From Protea cynaroides (lineage: Eukaryota; Streptophyta; Magnoliopsida; Proteales; Proteaceae), in NCBI GenBank assembly GCA_028583415.1, contig CM053276.1, forward strand, positions 130,432,451 through 130,496,450: DNA of 64,000 nt, written 5' to 3'. Both the position numbers and the translations under genes were made by a program. This document shows, piece after piece, positions 59,234-64,000 of the stretch. The first letter of the stretch is position 1, and each line of letters starts with the position of its first letter. The notes below the pieces were generated by a model. The model did not search any database. It was given only the letters and a program-made list of their open reading frames with translations, and was not told the DNA's origin.

Positions 59234-60138
59234 ATGGAGGCAGGCAACGGAAAACAGTTGGAAGCTGAGAATGGCAACGGCAAGCATCTGGATGCCGAGA
59301 ACGGCAAGATAGAACGGGCAGATTCGAAACTCATCATCATAAATTTGTTCCTTAGGATCTTCTCATTCGCATTATCACTTGCAGCAGTGGCGATCATGGT
59401 TAGTAGCAAGCAAACCAAGCTCGTCAAGCCCCCTACGCTCCCGGTCGCTGTCCCTTTAACATCCAAATATACCGACTCTCCTGCCTTAATGTGAGTTTTA
59501 AAACCTAGTGATCGAGCTTCCCATAATTTTATATTTTAGATGTATACATACGATCATAATAAAAGGTAGGTTTCAAACATATGAAAGAAAACGCAATCAC
59601 ATTTTAGTCATATGTTTATTTCTTTGCATTTTTTTTTTTATTTTTTATCATTGAATGACATCTGTCTCTCTGTGTACATATAGATACTTTGTTGTTGCTT
59701 TATCATTGTCCATCTCGTATACTTTCATCACATCATTTACAACCTTTTGGGTCCTTAAGAAGCGTTTTTCATCCAAAAGCCTCCTCAAGTACTATTTGGT
59801 CTTAATTGTCAATGATGTGGTAAGAAATTTTCCTCTTTTTTCTTCAATTGTTCCAACAATGAAACAAGGATATCATTAATGAAAATTTTTGGTGCTTGGT
59901 GTAGGTGATGATTGGGCTGGTAGGTGCAGCTGCCGGAGCAGGCGGTTGCATCGGTTATCTTGGGCTGAAGGGCAATTCTAAAGTAGGATGGAACAAGATA
60001 TGCAATGTTTATGGAAAGTTTTGCAAGCAGCTCTCGATTGCATTTGGATTATCCATAGGAGTTGGCGTTGTTCTTATCATTCTTGTTTCGCTCTCGGCTT
60101 TCTCGGTTCACCGGTTAGCTCGCAAAACATTGAATTAG
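59234..60138 (+). CDS. CASP-like membrane protein, CASPL1 group
   Basis: Three exons: 59234-59490, 59684-59819, 59905-60138, joining in frame to 208 residues, the usual size. The cytosolic N-terminus is polar and has a repeated AENGNGKHLDAENGK-type segment. Four membrane segments follow: about residues 34-58 (INLFLRIFSFALSLAAVAIM, with the conserved Arg), 88-108 (VVALSLSISYTFITSFTTFW), 121-150 (LVLIVNDVVMIGLVGAAAGA, with the conserved Asp) and 174-200 (SIGVGVVLIILVSLSAFSV). The Arg in TM1 and Asp in TM3 are hallmarks of the MARVEL/CASP fold. The last loop has the NKICNVYGKFCKQ cysteine pair. CASPs scaffold Casparian strip formation; roles of CASP-like members are less clear. Closest group by memory is CASPL1D. 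Confidence 0.93.
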
Positions 60139-61334
60139 ACTGCAACCATTATTTGGAGGTTTACAAAGTCAACAAAGTGTTGTGATCATTTTCAACTTAG
60201 GAGTTTGTGTTCAAGTATGAAAAGTTAGGTTTTTATGTAGTCATGCAATTGTGGCATATGTCTTGGTAATTTGAGATTTGTTCAGTTCAGAGGGAATTCT
60301 GTACTATGAAATACCATATTCTATATAAAATGGTGGCCTATAAAGTTGGAATTTGTTCAAAAGCTACTTTCTTTTTTTTTTTTCAAATAGAAAACAAAGA
60401 AAAAAATTTCATTAATAAAGAAAGATTAAGAATGTACAGTATTAATGAAGAATCCCCCATAGTCATAGCAAAGGTCAATCCAGCTAGTTTGTATTTTAGT
60501 TATTGTTTTATAAAAACTACCTCCTATATATAAGTTTATAGCAACCAATGGGAGTTGGTCTCCCAAGTTTCCATGAGAAATAATCCCATAGGTGATTTTC
60601 ATGCTAGCTTTGCTGTCACCATCAAAGGAAAAGACTGAACCATCGATCCTGATCCCACACACAAGCAGCGAGTAGAGCAAGTAGGAAAATGAAGTCATAG
60701 ATTTATATTGGGCAGATCCCATAACTATATGGGGCCACTTGCCAAAGAATGACTTTGAGGGTATGGACATACCACATGGTGGTTGAAGTTTTATGGATAG
60801 ATAGTCCCAAAATCTTTTGATCATATATTAGATTTCAGTCCAAATGGAGTTTATCAAGTATAAATCGAAACTTGAAAAATCATGATATATCTAATATTTT
60901 TCAAAACGTCAATTGTCATTTTTTGCGTAATGAGATTTTGACTACAGCTGCTTAGAGTTTAAGCAAACGTACATCAATCAACAATGGTATAGTGTTTGAT
61001 TGAATTTAGAACTAAAATTTTAATTCATGACCAATCTAAATTATTTCCTAAATATCTAATGGTCAGATTTGCCATGACTTTCATCAAGATTCTGAAATAA
61101 TTTTTGCCAAATAATAGTTTGGAATAAGAGACAAAAGCCTTTTTTTTTTTTAGAAGATAAAAACTATTTGTCATTAGCTATACGAATAAATGAAATGCAT
61201 GGACATCAGGACATGCCACTTTGGTTGGTGACATTTCCACATAGTCTATAATCAGATCATAATTCTTTCATTATATAAGCAAACATGAACTAGCCAATGA
61301 CTTAGGCCACAACAATCACTAAGTCTTGCACCCA

Positions 61335-61335
61335 A

Positions 61336-61377
<42 letters not shown>
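61335..61377. repeat. (TAA)n microsatellite
   Basis: An uninterrupted AAT/TAA trinucleotide run of about 43 bp. Confidence 0.95.
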
Positions 61378-61378
<1 letters not shown>

Positions 61379-62439
61379 TCAAACTTAAGATTTTGTGATA
61401 AGAGGACCTTACATACCACTAATTTTTTAAGATCCACTTATTTCTATCCATGGTAAAGAAATTATTTTTTTCATCCACCATTTTTGGTGGTTGAATGACA
61501 CTCCAAGAGCAATAAAAAGATGGCTTGGACATATCTGTCGGGAGAAGTAATATTAATGACATCTCAAGTGCCGGATAAAATGCCTAGAAAGTGTATAGTT
61601 TTCATTTAAAAAATTCAATCTGGTAAGTGGAGAGATTCCCAATACTATAAAGAGGGCTGAAGGCTATTGTGTAATCGGTGTGAGACTAAACTCCCAATAC
61701 TCCGCATATGCAATAGTATGTATTGTAGACACGTGAAGACTGAACATGATGAAAACCTGCTTTGATATTATATAAAATTTTTATTCCAAAAATTCAAATT
61801 AATAAATAGAAGGATCAAATGTAAAGAGGAACTGGTGTAATTAATAGTGCGACAGACTTTTGTACTATTCTTTCTTTGATATACTCTGTTGCATGAACAA
61901 TTTCAATCTTTGACTTGTTAAACACCAAAGCACTCCACTGGCTACTATTATTAGTATTGGGAGCACCCTATCTCTTTCATATTTAGACATTAATTAGTAG
62001 TGTTCAACTGTGTTCTTACTTGGAACTTTGAACAATTCATATTCAACAGTCTAGTGTGAACAAGCCAAATATCGGCAACACAAATTAAATTTGAAGCACA
62101 TTATTCTGACCACAATATTAACTTCAACTCTTAAATATTTGAGGTTAAATGGTGGTAATGGATCAAATCAAGACCCAGTTTTGAACTCTTGACGGTGATC
62201 CACCCAAGTACATTGAGTAACCAATACATACGTCACATACGATAGCAAAAAATAGCTCTTATGTTGATTTCTTTATTTAATAACTTAAGGTTTTAGATTG
62301 GATATTTCAATAAAATGAACTTATGATTTTATGATAAATAAAAAGTTCATACATACATTTGGTGGCTATTTTTTTTTTGGGACAATAATACCTTCAAATT
62401 TTTGTAAAAAATGAGGAGAGGGTAAAATGATCTTTTACG

Positions 62440-62632
62440 TTTACAATAAGGGCAGTATTGTCCCTGAAATTTTCAATTTGAGATGATTTCATCATCTAAC
62501 GGGACTCTAATAACTGGGTGGGTCTTTTTTATTAAAAGTGTCAAAAGTTTGGATGGTAGATGATGATTTCAAAAACATGTGGGTGATAAATGGTGTTTCA
62601 CATACTTTTTGGGTGGTAGATAAAATTTTTTT
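62440..62632. mobile_element. Solo terminus of the Mutator-like family seen at 51920-53419
   Basis: aagggcagtattgtcc and atctaacgg occur here and in the right end of the AOS-TMEM209 element in the same order. They are followed by gatggtagatgatg and ggtggtagataaaattttttt, which resembles that element's end. No matching left end was found. Confidence 0.55.
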
Positions 62633-63375
62633 CTTTTATCTAAAATTGTATATCTTTGTCAAATGGATCTGGAGGAAATTGACCATGCTCTATGACTCCT
62701 CACTCCTCAATGGGGATATAGCTGGAACTTGAAACAATATGTATGATCCTAAGATGAGTTTTAAATTTTTTAATGTAAATACATATGGCCAATTTTTCAA
62801 CATTAATGGAGCTCAATGTCAAATATCTTCAAGAATTGGATACCAAGCATTTTCAATACCAGGGCAAGACTTGATGTGATAATGTCTAGAAGCTTTTTAT
62901 CTCTTCAGCATCCAATGCCATATTAAGGATGTGATCAATTGGTTGGTGCCAACATATTTTGGTTATTTAATTTTGTCTTAATCTTCAGAGTGAATTTATT
63001 TGCCATTTGAACTTCCTTCTCTTAAGCCCACATGAATGATTCTACACTGCTGTCAGTTGAGGAATAACACGCTTTGTTGTTTGAAGGTTGAAGGAGGCTG
63101 CAATCAACATGTTTGTTCTAGAAAATAGGATGCTTTAAACAAAGAGCTAGCCTAAGTTTTTTTTTTTTTTTTTTGTGGTTTTAAGAAGATAGACTTTTGT
63201 ATGGTTGGGTCCCCAACGTGAAGGTACACAAAACCCCTTCTCCCATGCCTTCAATAACCATCCATGGCAATTCAATTTGTGTACACATCCATGTGTCATT
63301 ATTGAGGGTTGAAAAACATGATTGATAGTTCAAAAATCTAAGGGAAGTGAACTCTACGAAACTTATAATTTATTT

Positions 63376-63377
<2 letters not shown>

Positions 63378-63414
<37 letters not shown>
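63378..63414. repeat. (AT)n microsatellite
   Basis: An uninterrupted AT dinucleotide run of about 37 bp. Confidence 0.95.
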
Positions 63415-63417
<3 letters not shown>

Positions 63418-64000
63418 AGAGATATGTTATTTAATTTGACAAGTGGTTATAGATATTCATATTATATATAATAAAAAGAAGTAAAATAGTTAATAATCTT
63501 AAGGGTTCTTGAAGATTTGATAGATTTCTAAAGAATGAAGAAAAAAGAATCACGAGATTAAGACAATTAAAAGAAACATGAACCAAGAATGAATTGTATA
63601 GATGGGGATGAAGGTCTGACCAATGATGTAAATCGATGATAAAATACATGGATTTGAAGGATACCGATATCCATTTAGGGATTTTAGGGGTATCCGGAAA
63701 CAGTCAATCCATTTCTAACAGTGCTGTCACAGTTGTTGCCCTCACCGATCTGGATTGATAGAATCGGCCAATCCGATCCCTAAAACACTGAAGCCTACAA
63801 ATCGCCCCCTCATCTGTCATCCAAATCGGCCTCTCATCTGTCATCCGCAGACTCCTTCCTGGGACCCTTATCACCAATTTCTAGGGTACGTAATACTAAA
63901 ATATATTATCCCAGATGATTGAAATTGAAATTGAAATTGGAACCCTTATCTTCCTAATGCCTGCCATGTGTGAATGATCCAGAAGATGGGTCAAACAAAA

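Larger units (their letters stand above)
60139..64000. other. Downstream region, no recognised gene
   Basis: It contains the CASP-like 3' UTR and an open frame at 60426-60824 (minus, 132 codons) with no family resemblance I can name. There are (TAA)n and (TA)n repeats, a Mutator-type end at about 62440-62632, and LTR-like phrases near 61640-61700 (attcccaatact... gtgagactaaactcccaatact). Confidence 0.5.

Noticed and set aside
60426..60824. 132-codon minus-strand open frame
   Set aside because: No recognisable family, membrane or motif pattern and no intron or promoter support; not enough to call a gene.
1..64000. tRNA genes, rRNA genes, CRISPR arrays, bacterial operons
   Set aside because: I looked for cloverleaf, rRNA and regularly spaced repeat signals and saw none; the window is plant nuclear DNA. 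A tRNAscan run would settle the tRNA question.

Overview
The window is plant nuclear DNA, from an angiosperm and probably a eudicot or early-diverging lineage; I cannot name the species. It is AT-rich and has GT-AG (one GC-AG) introns, plant-specific gene families, long introns full of transposons, and many poly-A, CT, TG, AT and AAT simple repeats. All four recognisable host genes are on the + strand and I could join their exons in frame by hand. Most of the rest is mobile-element sequence.

Layout. (1) 1-5919: a decayed Ty3/gypsy chromovirus on the minus strand, lying in an intron of a helicase gene whose 5' part is outside the window. (2) 5975-15313: the last nine exons of an SRS2-like UvrD-family DNA helicase. 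Its introns hold a 5'-truncated RTE LINE with a 17-bp target duplication and a 2.0-kb Mutator-like element with a 9-bp target duplication. (3) 17268-39364: complete seven-exon CLPR4, a plastid Clp protease subunit, stretched to 22 kb by transposons. Intron 3 (about 12 kb) holds an inverted-repeat element carrying a broken R2R3-MYB fragment (Pack-MULE-like), with a 5-kb hAT transposon nested inside it, followed by L1 LINE debris. (4) 42663-44125: complete five-exon expansin-like B gene. (5) 46767 to about 47860: no protein gene, but telo-box motifs and a TATA box followed by up to four C/D-box snoRNA candidates of 80-105 nt. The first has perfect C and D boxes, a terminal stem and a 13-nt guide to 25S rRNA that obeys the N+5 rule. 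(6) 51920-53419: a 1500-bp Mutator-like element with perfect 9-bp target duplications. It carries a 268-codon ORF that fuses pieces of allene oxide synthase (CYP74A) and a TMEM209-like protein. (7) 59234-60138: complete three-exon CASP-like membrane protein gene.

The host genes are unrelated in function (DNA recombination control, plastid proteolysis, cell wall, plasma-membrane scaffold), so this is ordinary plant gene spacing and not a cluster. The most interesting material is the gene-fragment capture by two Mutator-like elements, the candidate snoRNA cluster, a family of six hairpin (foldback) elements between 40.6 and 55.3 kb, and a gypsy element whose two ends look like LTRs of different families. 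All protein and rRNA matches were made from memory of the families and not by database search.
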